In this document: in pieces, positions 35,401 through 48,314 of the stretch
Numbering within the stretch: the stretch's first letter is position 1
How the letters are laid out: each line of letters starts with the position of its first letter
Assembly (NCBI GenBank): GCA_905182985.1
Contig: CAJJDN010000072.1
Location: 66,577 to 130,576, forward strand
DNA: 64,000 nucleotides
Direction of reading: 5' to 3'
Source of the DNA: Paramecium sonneborni
Lineage: Eukaryota > Ciliophora > Oligohymenophorea > Peniculida > Parameciidae
Program-made: the position numbers and the translations under genes
Notes under the pieces: model-generated
What the model was told of the DNA's origin: nothing
The model's database searches: none
What the model saw: the letters and a program-made list of their open reading frames with translations, nothing else

Positions 35401-38400
35401 TATTAACTAGTTCCAGAGGTACTTGATTTAATTGATAAAGTAACTGGATGACTTTCTGTGAGTTCTTAAACTATTTCACCAGAACATGAATAAGAATATA
35501 TAGCCAAAGGAATAGATATTTCAAGATTTGCAAAATATGTAGCTGTTTCATCGAATGTTGTAAGTAATGAAGGGTTAGTTGATTTTGTTAAAACTTTTAT
35601 AGTTGTAGTTTTATTATAATCTAAAAAATTTGAATAATTAACGGTTATAAAATATGCTGAATCTGCTAATAAAGTGCCTCCTGGAATTTTAATATATGAT
35701 GATCCATTATATTCACTTAATACAGAATTAATAGCTTCTTCAGTACTATTACTTGTCCATGAATTGTAAATCAATGCTCTACCTCCATTATTTATTTCTT
35801 TCATTACTTCTACATTAAGATCCATACAATAAGATATTGAATTTTAAGGATAAAAGAGAATTACATTAGGAATAATTGCATTAGATAAGATCAACTAAGT
35901 GTTATTAAATTATTCAATATAAGTATCTTGACATAATTATAAACTATTATCAATGAATACATTTTCTTTGAATTCTATTATATCATTAGGCATGATTAAT
36001 GGATCAGTACCTAATTAAATAATGAATTTGTTTCCATTTTATTAACAAACAGGAGATTCTCCAAAATTAGTATTTTTGAACCATAATTAACAATTTTCTT
36101 TACTGAAGAAATAGGCATCTTCTGAATTAGTAGTGATAGGATAAGTAAAAATAACAATGATTTATGAGAAATCACTACTAAATCTAACAGATTCAGCGAA
36201 AGATAATTTACAAGAGATACAATAATCTGAAGTAATAGGTGGAGGTCTTTTACAAAGACAATCAGGAGGTTCAAGATTAAATTAACATGTTAAACAATAT
36301 GATAATGATTAACATGTAACACATGGAAGTTAACATTTTTAACAATTAAGACTTTTTCTATCATCATAATATCCAGAGGGACAATAACATTATGGAGCTT
36401 TTTATCTATCTCCTTTACATTGAATACAATTATATTTAGAATCTATACATTAAACACATCTAAAAGCACATGAATCACAAGATACTTAATTTAAGAATGT
36501 TCCTTTAGGACAAATACCAATACAAAAATCTTCTTTTCTTTCAAAACCAGATTGACATTCAATACAATCTTCATTTGTACCTCCATTACAAGTTTTACAT
36601 TCTAATGAACATTTTGAACATATTTTATCTTCAATATTTTTATAATATCCATCAGGACATTCATATATACATTATCCTTAATGTTTAACCTTAGTATTTG
36701 GACATTATTCTAAGCATTATAAATTACCTAATCCATCATTGTTAACTAATTTATCACAAGTAGCTTCACATTAATAATTATTAAGATTTTAATAGAAATT
36801 ATTTTTACAAGTTTTTAAACATTCTGTTCCTTATTAAAAATATTTAGCAGCACATTTTTAACAAGATGTATCAGAAGTACATTCAAGACATTCTTATGGA
36901 CAAGATTAACATTTTAAATTAATATCAGAATAAAATCCTTTAGGACATTCTAATAAACAACGATCTAAATATTTAACATGAGTATTTGGACAAATGGCAA
37001 CACATTTTTTAAGTGAATCAACCATTAATAAAGTTCCTGGGCATTTTTCAACACAAACATAACCATAATCACTACGATAATAAGTAGGATTTTCATCACA
37101 TGTTAATGAACATGTTCTACCATCTAAATAATAATTGGCTGAACATTTAGTACAATTATAATTGGTACCATCATCACATCTAGCACATCTAGGTTCACAT
37201 ACTTTACATGTATCAACATCTAAGTATTTACCTAGTGAACAATAATATGTGCATCTTTACCCATCCACATTAAAATTGACTGGACATTGATCATAACATT
37301 CAAAAGTAGTACCATCATCAAAATAATAGTTAGGACATGTTGATTCACAAACAAATGAGACAGTATTATGAAATTTTTTTATGCTTGGACAAATTTGTAC
37401 ACATATTGTATCATATAAATAATAACCCCCTTTACAATCAATACAATGAGATGGCCCACCTTCACTACAAGTATTACATTCATTTGCACATAATAAACAA
37501 CTGTTATTAGCTACTTCCGCATATGTTCCATCAGGACATGTATTTTAACATTTCTAATCATATGCATAATATCCATTAGGACATTTCAATAAACATTTTG
37601 TATTAAGATGTAAATAAAATTATGGAGGACATGCAGTTAAACATCTTTAATTATATGAATCTTCATAAGGATTTAGTAATGGACAAGTTGTGACACAATC
37701 ACCACCTACTAAAAATTATGTGTCTACACATTTTGTACAATTTTCACTTACTCCTACCTCTTCAATATTATCACATGTATAACATCCATCAGCACATTTT
37801 TCACAGATGAATCCATTAAATATTTTCGAATCTGTAGAGTACTTTGGAGTAACTGTAATTGTACTTTCTTTTGCAACATATCCTATTGGACATTAGATAA
37901 CACATTTTTTAAGAGTATCTTGATACTAATTTAAAGGACAAACATATAAACATTGCATACCATATTGAACTCCAGGAGCATTACAAGTATCTGTGCATTA
38001 GTTTTCTATTTAATTTGCAAATTTTGTAGTATCTGCACAAAAGTCTTCACAAATTGTAGTTAATAGATAATAACCAAAATTACATTTGGAACATTCTTTA
38101 TTTGTACTACCAAAACATTCATAACATTTAGCATGACAACTTTTACAAATTCCATTTTCATCAAATGTTTTTTCAGGACAGGCCGTCAAACAGTCTTATT
38201 TAAATTATTTATATCCAGTCGGACATTTCATACTACAATATTTAAGATCTTCAGTCTTAACTTGATAAATTGCACAACTATCAATACAAATCATTTTATC
38301 AGAATCTTTATATGCAGTATCACAAGTAGCACTACATAATTAAGTAGCTTTAAGTAAAAATTAATTAGGAGGACAATCAACACATTAAGTAGCATTTGTA

Positions 38401-40171
38401 CAAGATTGACAACTACTTTCACATGCTAAACATTGTTTATCATCCAAATAGTATTTACTGTTACAATTTAAACTGATTTTACTATTAATATTAGTTGTAC
38501 TAAAATCTCCAGTCTACTTTTCAATACATTCATATGTTCCAGTAGCACAATGACTTATTGTAGCAGGTGCAGGACAAGTATTACTACTTAATGTAGATCC
38601 AACTATGCATTAAGTACATGTATTAGCATTTGTTCCTCTTAGACAATTTTCAATATTTATCACTTAACATTATGTAGAATAAAATTGTCCTTAAGGACAT
38701 TACAATAAATTAGATGCTGTTAATGATGATGGTATTCCATAGGTACCTGCCTCTTTGCACATTCCATAAGTATCAGGATTTCCACTGCAAGCTATACAAA
38801 TAGGATATAATTCTCCAACTTCTATTAAACACTTCTTAGAATTTGCAGGATTGTAAAATTGAAAATTGTATCCTCTAAATATTCTTATATTTGCATATTT
38901 AAAATATTTAGTATTATCATTATTCCAAATAGTAGTTGTTGGATAATCTCCAATAAAATATTAATCAGATAGGGAATCACTGAAAATTTTAAATGATTTT
39001 TTTCCATACTCTTAAAAGTCTGGTGTAATAATATCAAATAAGGCCATTCCTGGTTTAGGGTTATCTGGATAAAAATTAAAATTGTTATAAATGCAAAATA
39101 ACATTGGAATCCATTTATTCATTAGTGCAGACATTTATCCATGTGATTCACCTACAACTCCACCTATTGATACTTAAACATCAAAAGTTGAAACTGAAGA
39201 AATAAATCTTATTTAAACTAATGGATTTAAATTTTAATCTGCTCTATATAAAAGATTCATTTAACTATTTGGATTACTAATATAAACATTCACAGATATC
39301 ATAAATTTATCACCAAAACTACTTCTTAAATTATTAAATTATGCATATTAATTTTATTAGAATTACCAACCCCAATTAGAATCAAATGTTACACCGCCTA
39401 TTAATGTTCCAACATCTTATGTTGATGATAAAGCATTTAATGCAGAAGTAGTTGATGGAGGTAATGTCATCCAATAAGTAATATATTCTAAATCATAATT
39501 ATATGCTTATCTAGTGGTCTCTGTATATAAATTACCATAATATGTAAACTCTTTATACTTTCCACAAAACCCATTAAAATTAAATAAACTCACCACCTTA
39601 TTTTTTATCACTATTCCTGCTGAATCTCCAAATGTAGAAATTGTTTTCAGTTCCAAAGTTGAAGAATATATGTATATCCTTGGTAATGTATCTGAATGCG
39701 TTGCTACCTTATAATGTAAAAGTTTCTTTGTTAAATTTATAGAAACTAAAACATAAATCCATCTGTCATCAACATCTGATATTGCCAACTCTGAAGTTTC
39801 TAATGTCATACAATCTTTAATTGTATAACAACTCTACACTTTTAATTATTCATTTAGAGTAGCAGCCAAATGAAAATTACTATTATTTTTAATTCATATA
39901 AACATACGCATAATTATTAGTATCTGGACCAATTAAGAATAGAAGGTTTCTACTTGTACTTAATAATGAATCTTTCTTGAACCAACCTTCTACTGTAAAC
40001 TATTTATAAGCTGGACCTAAAAGGCTGTTTGGTATTTACAAAATATTGCTAGTTGTGTCACAAGGACCAGACTAATTAATAAAACTCAATTTCTACTTAA
40101 ACTGTAGTGAATGGTTTGTAAACAAAATATCCTAATGAAAGGCAACATAGTTAAAAAAATATCAGCAACAT
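32475..40171 (-). CDS. Giant cysteine-rich membrane surface protein, 2547 residues
   Basis: ATG 40171, TGA 32475-32477; introns at 40072-40096 and 39880-39907 (TAG). Removing them leaves 7644 nt, exactly 2548 codons. Order: signal peptide MLLIFFQLCCLSLG; an N-terminal LamG/concanavalin-like domain (QFTVEGWFKKDS, RWIYVLVSIN); from about 420 to 1300 dozens of furin/growth-factor-receptor-type repeats with CxxC spacing (CHAKCYECFG, CPNGYYAYDQKC, CKTCNGGTNEDC); then about 950 residues of beta-rich sequence resembling the REJ/polycystin ectodomain; a membrane helix near 2265-2290 (FAFGGFSLIILIFLIIGHI) and several more near 2400-2510; acidic cytosolic tail. The layout is known for ciliate surface proteins of unknown role. 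Adhesion or sensory function is a guess. Confidence 0.82.
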
Positions 40172-40197
40172 TTTTAAAATAATTAATTTATATTATT

Positions 40198-43100
40198 TCA
40201 TTAAGTCATTTTAGACTTTTATAACGACTATTCTTATTAGGAAATCTATAATTAAAGATCCTTTATTTATTTTTAAAGTAAATCCCCTGTCTACACCATT
40301 TGTGTAATCTCGAATTTTTCGTAAATTGGCTAAATATAATATTATATATTTTACTAATCTCTCTTGATAAGTCTTTAAATTATAGTGATTGAACAAACAT
40401 TCATTTTCTAATATTTTCAATCTCCAACCCTGATTTAACGATTTTATTAAATCTTATTATAATTTTATAAATTCATTTTTCCTCTGAAGTTCACCCTCTA
40501 ATTAGTTAACCCTTTAATTCTAAACTTCTGATATTCGATTTATATCATTAGAATGCTTCATTTACTTTGAATACTCATTTAATTTAATATTAAGATCACG
40601 AATTATTTAATCCCTTTTAAATATCTCATTTTCCAATTTTTAAATTTACTCTCTATTTTTATCATCACCTATATCAAATTATTATTATTATTTTATTGAT
40701 TATTACAACTTTTAATTTTCTTATTCACTTACAACTCTTTTTTTCTTTTCATCATCTAATTCTTTCATTAATTAATTTAATTTCCCCTCATAAAATTACA
40801 TTTCCTTTTATTATACCAACACTTATACTTTCATCTCTTCTTCATTTTTTTTTTCTTAATTTTTTATTTCTTCATTTTTTACATCTTGAGTTTTAGGTTA
40901 TGCAATAACTGTTTATTTCAAAAATGCTCCTTTTTATTTACTATCTTTTTTAATTTCAACAAATTCTTATTTTTTTTAAAGTTCAATCTACTAAGTCTCT
41001 TTTTACATTTCACTTTTTTAATCCTTCTAAACTTAACTTGGCTCTATACTAATAATTTTGCTAAATTCCATTGATTAATCAATTATTTCTACATCTTCCA
41101 ATAGCTAAGCTTATTCCAATTCGATCATTTCTTTAACTTTAATCTTTATTTAATTAAATGAATATTATTTATTAAGCTTTGATTAAATTTTTAACCATTA
41201 TGTTGATAAAGAATTTATCTTTTTTCTTAATAAAATTCTTTTTTCAATTGACTTCCTAAATAAAAATCTTTTAATTGCTCTTTTTAATTTTATTAATTTA
41301 TTATGTAATTATTTTAATTTAGTTCTCATTATTCTTAAATTTTTATATATTCTAAACTATTTCTAAATTTTTACAATATATTTCAATCGAAATTCAATTA
41401 ACAAAGTATCAAAGAATTCTCTGAAATGTTATTTCATAAATATTTTAGTTTTTCCCATTTGATAACTTAATTAATTTTATTATTCTTTTAAAAATTAACC
41501 TATTTTTTAATTTTCTCCTAAAAGTTTAAACATTTCTTCAATATTTTTGATATTCTTAAAATTTTTATTAACAAGATGTTAATATTTTTTAATAAAATCA
41601 ATATGTTTTAATCGAATTTCATATCCTGCTTTTCTTATTTAAATTGCTTCCATTAATCCTGCACATGTCATTTATCTCCTAACTTCTGATGCCTCAAATG
41701 TTAATGGTTATTTAAAATTATTTGGCTTAATACATCTTATAAATTTTGGAATTGACATATTTAATAAATTTAACAATTCTTTTAATGAGTTCTAAAATTT
41801 AGTTACAACATTGTTTAGTTTCATATTTTAATAATCATTTGAGACATTAGACCATATCTCCTTTAAAACTGGATTTGTACTATTAGGTAAAATTTTAAAA
41901 ACCTCTCCATTTATAGAATCTCTGTTTTTTTCAACAAATCCAGCTACATTATAAGCAACAGCACCAGCAAAGTGTTTTAAACAAAACCAATCAAATTTTG
42001 CTACTCTATGTATTTTTTTATCAAATCTAGGCTCAATTTCAGCAGTTTACAAATCACTAACCAAAACCAAATTATCTTTAGGTAATTATTTTAAAGAACT
42101 TAAAAATTCTTTATCACCTCGATTTTACACAATAGTTTAATCAATGAGCATTTTATAAATTGAGACTGAAGAATTTTCTATCAAATCTATAATTTTCTTA
42201 TTATCTGGAAATTTTATTTATTACCATTTTATTGATTCTTAATCATATTCTTTCTACTCAGTTACAAACATTTATAAATTAAAATGTTGTTATAATTTTT
42301 CATTTGTAAAATTGATATTTAATTACTCAAAACTATTTGTATGTAATCCATTTAAATCAGTAAATATTTCAAATCCAAATATATCTAATATACCTATCAT
42401 ATGTTTAGTTAATTAAGGTTACTATTAATTCTAAAAGCTTAAAGATTTAATATTAAGTAATTGTTAATTAATTTTATCTATTAACCAATTAAAAAGTTTT
42501 TCATATATATGTTTTGCTAATGTATCTCTTGCACTTTAAGCATTTTCTAAATTATTGTTTTTAGTCACAATTTCTTTTCCAACTGAAGTAAAGACTTTAC
42601 AAATTAAATCATCAAGTTATTAAATTTGAATTCCTAATAATTCTGATGCAATTTTGAGTGAATTATCAAGTTTTAATGTAGACTTGACTTAATCATATTC
42701 AATTTTAACATTTCCTAGATGTAATAATCCTGCAAGTGTATGATAAATATATTTTTTTTCATTAGGACTAAAATTTAAATTATCTAAACATATATCTGTT
42801 TCTTCAAATTCTTATTTTTCATTTCTATTATAAGATAGATCTCCATTTTTTAAATATTCATATTTGGAAGGTGATGTAAGCTCTTTAATAATAACAATAA
42901 TATACATAATTCTGGAATTTATGCTCCTATAATCTAATAGAAAATATGATAATTTCTTTCTTAAGAACTTATTTTAACAACTCTACTTTTTTCTAATAAA
43001 TATTTATCTATTTTAGCAGTACTTACTCTTTTAGTATCTGCATTAAAATATAAGTGCATAAATTTTCCAAATCTACTAGAATTATCATTTCTGGCTGTTT

Positions 43101-43731
43101 TAGCATTACCAAATGCTTCTAGAACAGGATTAGAAGCAAAAATTTATTATTCTATCGTTTAACCTTATTAAATTGTTCTAAATAAACCACTTTTTGATTC
43201 AGCTGCTAAATATTTTAATAATATTTTAGTTGATTCTGTTTTTCCAGAACCACTTTCCCCTGAAATAATCATTGAACATATTCTTAATTCCTTTGTTGGA
43301 CTCTCAAATAATTGATCAAATTATAATTATGCTATTTTAAATAAATGAGGTTGAAATTCATTCTATTTTGTACTTGTTTTTAATGATGCTTAGCTTTGCC
43401 CTAACTTAACTTTATAATAAGCAAGTGTTTCTTAATTATAAATTTTTGGTAGAAAAACATAAGGATTTATTGATACTAAAATAGGAGAACCAATTTATGT
43501 ATAAATTTATTCCTTTAAGTATCTAACTCGAATATTATGCAGACAATTGTATTCATTTAGATCTGATAGCATCTAAAATATTAATTTAAATAATATTACT
43601 AAAAGATCATCTATTCCTTGTTTGGATAAGGGGTCCACTCTGAATTTCGTGGCAAATTTAGTTTCATTTAACTTTTCAATTTTACAAACTTCTTTTTCAT
43701 CATCAATCCAAATTTCATCATCAAAACTCAT
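40198..43731 (-). CDS. Myosin heavy chain
   Basis: Actin-based motor, 1152 residues. ATG 43731 ([15 protein letters not shown]). Introns 43573-43599 (27 nt, TAG), 42883-42905 (AAG), 40330-40354 (TAG). Head: [20 protein letters not shown]-loop [10 protein letters not shown] near 146, switch [32 protein letters not shown] (relay, switch II), [28 protein letters not shown] (SH region), then one or two degenerate IQ helices and a Gln/Glu-rich coiled-coil tail of about 350 residues. All nucleotide-binding motifs are intact. Without the last intron the frame would run into the next gene; with it the stop falls 26 nt before that gene's ATG. The class (ciliate myosins are divergent) cannot be fixed by eye. 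Confidence 0.92.
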
Positions 43732-43757
43732 ATTATATTATATTTTTATTAAAATAA

Positions 43758-46700
43758 ATGAAAAACGAAATAATCATGGTTTTATTGCTCTTAATAGCTA
43801 GACAAATAGAAGCATAAAATGGTTTTTAACTCTTTGATTAAAAGGGAGATATTTCTTTTGATAATGTAAAAGTTAATCTGAAAAAAATATAAAAAAAATA
43901 AATAGAAACTCAAGAATCTGTTAAAGAAGTTCCAAAATAATAATAAATAGGAAAATCTTAAAAGGAATTATTAGAAGAATAATTATAATAAATAGAAAAA
44001 TATAAACCTTCTAATATTACAATAGAAGGAGGGAGAGTATTTTCATAATAATAATAAAATTAATAAAAAGAAATAGATGAAAATTCAGAAATGGATGAGT
44101 AAACTGAAAGTGATGATGAAGAGGAAAATGATGAAGAAGATGAGGTTCTTTTAGCTATATAATAAATATCATCAGATGCATAACTTGATGCTATAGAGTT
44201 TATTTTTAAAAAACGGCAGATGGATTATTAAAGAATGGAAAATCTAATAGAAATGATTGATAAATAAGAAATTAATGTAACATTAAATTAAATTTATGAA
44301 TTAAGTTCTAAATACTCATTTTTATAACTGTTTTAATAAGCTTTAAATTAATTAGATATTGAATTTTCTGAAGAGAAAGAAGAATTAAATGATAATGAAA
44401 TATCTGATATAGACGATTATTCAGATGAATAAAGTGATAATGAAAAAGACATAAATTAATTTAATGAATTATAAACAGATTTTACTTTTGATGATTTAAT
44501 TGATTTTGATGATGATGAATAAAAATATGAAAAATCTGATAATTAAGAAGAAACAGACCAAGATTAATTAGATGATTTTGATTTTTATGATTCTGATAAC
44601 ATACCAGATGATATTGATAATTCAGATTTTGATGCATTAGAATTAGATGAATAATAATATTAAATTCATAATTCATTTATTACAGAAAGTTAAGTAAATT
44701 AATAGATTACAGAAGAAGAAGAAGTATAAAATGAAGAAGTGGAAGAACAGATTTTCAATGAAGAAGAATTTATTCTAAATTTTTCTCCATCTTCAAAAAT
44801 AGAATAACAATCAGAGGAATAATTAATTTATTCAGAGTTTGAAGAATTAATTGAATAAAGTTATTCTGAAGAAGAAGAAGATGTAGAAGAGTTTCATTTG
44901 AATATGTAATCTTGATAAATTGATCTTAGTTAAGATATGATGTAGTAATCCTAAGAATAATAGTAACAATCAGTTAACCAAGATAATACTTTTATACCAT
45001 TATAATATGATAATTTCATTTAATTACAAAAAGTTGAAGATATAATCATAAGCAAAGAAGAACAAAATTAAACATACATTGATGAAAATATACCAGTAGG
45101 AGTTTTAAATTTTCAAGAAAATTATGACAATTCTGAAATAAAATTATAAAAAGAGTTTGAATTTAGTCCTAAAAAATTAGAGAATAATAATAATAATAAA
45201 GACCTTAGCTAATTATAAGCTTAATTTGATTTATCTAATGAAAATTTAGATCAAATAAATTAAAAATATGAATAAATGAATTCAATATATAATTAAGAAT
45301 CTGAAATTTAAAATAATGATACTCTTACAAATAAAGAAATTTAACCTTAATTTATATAAATTTCATAAAATACTGAAGTAAATTCAAATAGTGAAAACCA
45401 AAATAATAATTAAGAATAAAAATAGACAAATATTAATGATTAAGAATAAGAAACTAAAATAGAAATTCATGATGATAATTTAAATATAAATATTTAGAAT
45501 GAAATTTAAGATTTGAAAGAAGAATAGTCTAAATAAAATGATTAAAAGATATTCATAGAAAATTAATAAAATAATGAAAAATAGGTTGAAAAAGAATAAA
45601 GGTAAACTTCAAAATAATAAATTCCTATGAGCAAACCAGCTTAACCTCATGAATTGGAATTTGATAAATAATAGTCAAATTAATAGAAATCAGATGAAGA
45701 AATTTAATAAGAAAAAGAAATGAAAGCTAGAGCTCGTTATGCTAAAAGATATTAAGCTTTAGATGTGGCTAATGATGAATAAAAAAAGAAAGAATAAGAG
45801 GAAACTCATTTTGTGGATGTTGATAAAAGCATAGATGATATTTTTATTATTTAATCCTTAGCTTCAACAAAAAAGAATAACGTGATAGAAATGAAAAATC
45901 TAAATGAAGAGCCAAAACCACAAACATTATAAGTTACTGATTAAGAGAATAATATAAATATAGAATAATATAATTCTGTTGCACAAAAACATCTAACCAA
46001 AACTAATAATCAAAAAACATAACATTTTGTAGAAGCTTTTGTATAAGATATGTCATTAAAATCATATAATTGTGATCCAAGTTATTATGGTCCAAATAAG
46101 GAAGCTCGTTCATTTGCTTGTTAATGTTCAAATAAAATTTTCTTATTAGATGAAGAATCATGGTATTTAGCTGGTACCATTCAATATTATAAGTAATATG
46201 AAAAATTATTTGAATAAATTAAAAAAACTATTCCAATAGTTTTTGTTGGAACTTCTAAAGATAAAGTGTGCTTCTCATCATAAATGCATTAGCCTGTTAT
46301 TTTAAATGATTTTTTAAGGGAATTATTCTTTAAGACAAAAATCTAAAATAAGTTTATCTAAATTCCTAATATTATTTCAATGTCTTATATGTAATTAGAA
46401 TATATAGATAATTAAATTCGAAACTTCATGATGGAAGCAGAATCAAACGATGAGATCAAATTTGCTTATGGTTTCAATATTCGCTAAATATTAATGAAAT
46501 TAGCTCAAGAAGATCTTCATATATAATATATTGGTTCATTTTTAGTTCATTAATAGTAAGTTCCTTTTAAATTGACAAACTAATATGGATCATTAAAGAT
46601 TGATACTATGGAGATTACTGTCTAATTACCTTAAGATGAATTAATTTGTTTACAAATATGTGAGTAGATTTTAAGTGGTGATGTTGCACAACAATTGAAA

Positions 46701-46796
46701 GCTTTTATAAACTTTAAAAAAGGTCAATATTAAATAACTGTTAAAGTATTGAGTTCAAATGAAAGCTTTGAAATTTTCTACAGCTTAAAAAGTTGA
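43758..46796 (+). CDS. Secreted acidic Q/E/D-rich protein, 1004 residues
   Basis: ATG 43758, TGA 46794-46796. Signal peptide MKNEIIMVLLLLIARQIEA. Residues ~25-730 are low-complexity and strongly acidic with many Gln (runs such as EEEEVQNEEVEEQIF, DFDFYDSDNIPDDIDN). An apparent stop TGATAA near 44912 lies inside a 24-nt intron at 44906-44929 (TAG), so this is one gene and not two. The last ~250 residues are globular with conserved look: SYNCDPSYYGPNKEARSF, CQCSNKIFLLDEESWYLAG, FEQIKKTIPIVFVGT. I do not recognise this domain. Could be an acidic cargo of dense-core (trichocyst-like) or calcium-storage vesicles, but that is only a guess from the signal peptide and acidity. Divergent from the myosin gene, 26 nt between ATGs. 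Confidence 0.65.
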
Positions 46797-47046
46797 GATT
46801 AATTTTCATTTGAATTAACAAAATTTGTTTGATAATATTAATACTAATATTTAAATGTAACTAATTTAATCAGTCTTATGTTTTATATAATGTTAGATTA
46901 AATATTAATATATAAAACATTAAATTTATGATTAAGAATTTATATAATAAACTCAATCTTTCTTTCCTTTTTTTGAATTCCAATATGTTAACATTTAAAA
47001 TACTAGAGTAAAATTTAAAGCTACACTGATAACATTTAATAGCTTA

Positions 47047-48004
47047 ATGAAATATATATTTATATTACAATTAACATTCCATCTGTTGAACTAACTAAAA
47101 TGGTGAAGCATCTTGCAGCTGCTCCTGCAAATTATAAAAATATTGTTATAAAGGCAAGTTATCCAGTGTCTTTATTTCTAAAATTTGACCATATTTATGG
47201 TAGTCTAGCAAACATAACTAAAAAATAATCTTGTTAAAAATTTACTCAAACAAATATTTATTATTATGGCTAAGTTAAATATACTATTTGGAATCATTCC
47301 TGTGAAAAATGGGAAATTTACACCTATAAATATGGCAGTTCTGACATAAAATTATCTTAGAGTAAAAGATTTCTCATAAATCTTGAAAAGGGCAACAATA
47401 ATTATAGTTTAAATTAATATAGCTATATTTTCAGCATAAAGTTTCCAAGGATTTTATTTATGCACATTGTAAGCAATAGAAAATGAATATACAAAGAGCT
47501 TTTTTTAATTTTATAGATTACTTCAAAGAAAATTGAATCAAATGATAATCCTGTAACTTTTGATTTTTGAATAATCTTATAAATCTAAGGGGCTTTCAAG
47601 ATGACTGATAATACTATTATTGTATAGCTAATTATTTCGGATAAAGTCTTTTTAATGCATGAAATATGTAAGAAATCTTTTTAAATTACCAATTTATCAA
47701 AGCACTCTTCCGAAAAAACAAAAAATACTGTTTTTTCATCATTTTCTGTACTTTTAGCATAGCAGGTACAAAACAATGATGTATACAATATAAACAAGAT
47801 TGTTAAGTATCTCATAAATTAAATTTATTTATTAAATGATGCTAATTTTGATTAAAATATTTTTGATGAATATTTGGCAGATTAAAAGATGTAGCTACAT
47901 AAAGATGAATAATAGTAATTTTATGATAAAATTTTGATATAAAAAAAAACAAATAGATAGAATTTAACTCAATTACATCAAAATTTTAGAATTTTAAATA
48001 TTTG
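47047..48004 (+). pseudogene. Broken gene for a putative secreted protein
   Basis: A signal-peptide-like start at ATG 47047 (MKYIFILQLTFHLLN) is followed near 47100 by a frame shift into KHLAAAPANYKNIVIKASYPV and FDHIYGSLANITKKQSC..., open to a TGA at about 47490. A second block in another frame (KMTDNTIIVQLIISDKVF, CKKSFQITNLSKHSS...) is open to a TGA at 48002-48004. Possible GTA introns near 47470 do not join the pieces cleanly. Coding character is clear, but I could not build an intact gene, so it is called a probable pseudogene. Confidence 0.4.
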
Positions 48005-48314
48005 AATCATAAAAGGTTGTATTAAGATTAATATATTGTTTTATTTATTTGAACTAAATTAAAATTTTAGTTGAAGTACCACATGGGTAAACAAATAAAT
48101 GATTTAAATATAAAGGAAATAAAAGGGATAAAATATTTCATATGATATAGTTATAAGTTTTGACTTTAGAATAAGTTAATAGAGATCTAGATAAAATTAA
48201 TTTAAGGGATAGAGGTAGTTGTAAGTAATAAAATAAGAAAGGGTTATAAATTTTGAAATTCATTCTAGAGTGTATTTTTATTTAATAATTTTCATTTATT
48301 ATAATCATAAAACT
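48005..48314. other. 310 nt without a gene
   Basis: Spacer between the broken gene and the EF-hand gene; A+T-rich with purine-rich patches (AGGGATAGAGGTAG), no frame of note on either strand. Confidence 0.5.

Noticed and set aside
33147..36274. Separate short minus-strand genes (65, 119, 87 codons)
   Set aside because: They are pieces of the one giant gene, cut by TAA/TAG that code for Gln here.
38133..41074. Several plus-strand frames of 62-68 codons
   Set aside because: Shadows of the cysteine-rich gene and the myosin tail on the minus strand.
44906..44929. TGA near 44912 as the end of one gene and start of another
   Set aside because: It lies inside a GTA...TAG intron of 24 nt; removing it keeps one frame over 1005 codons with a single signal peptide.
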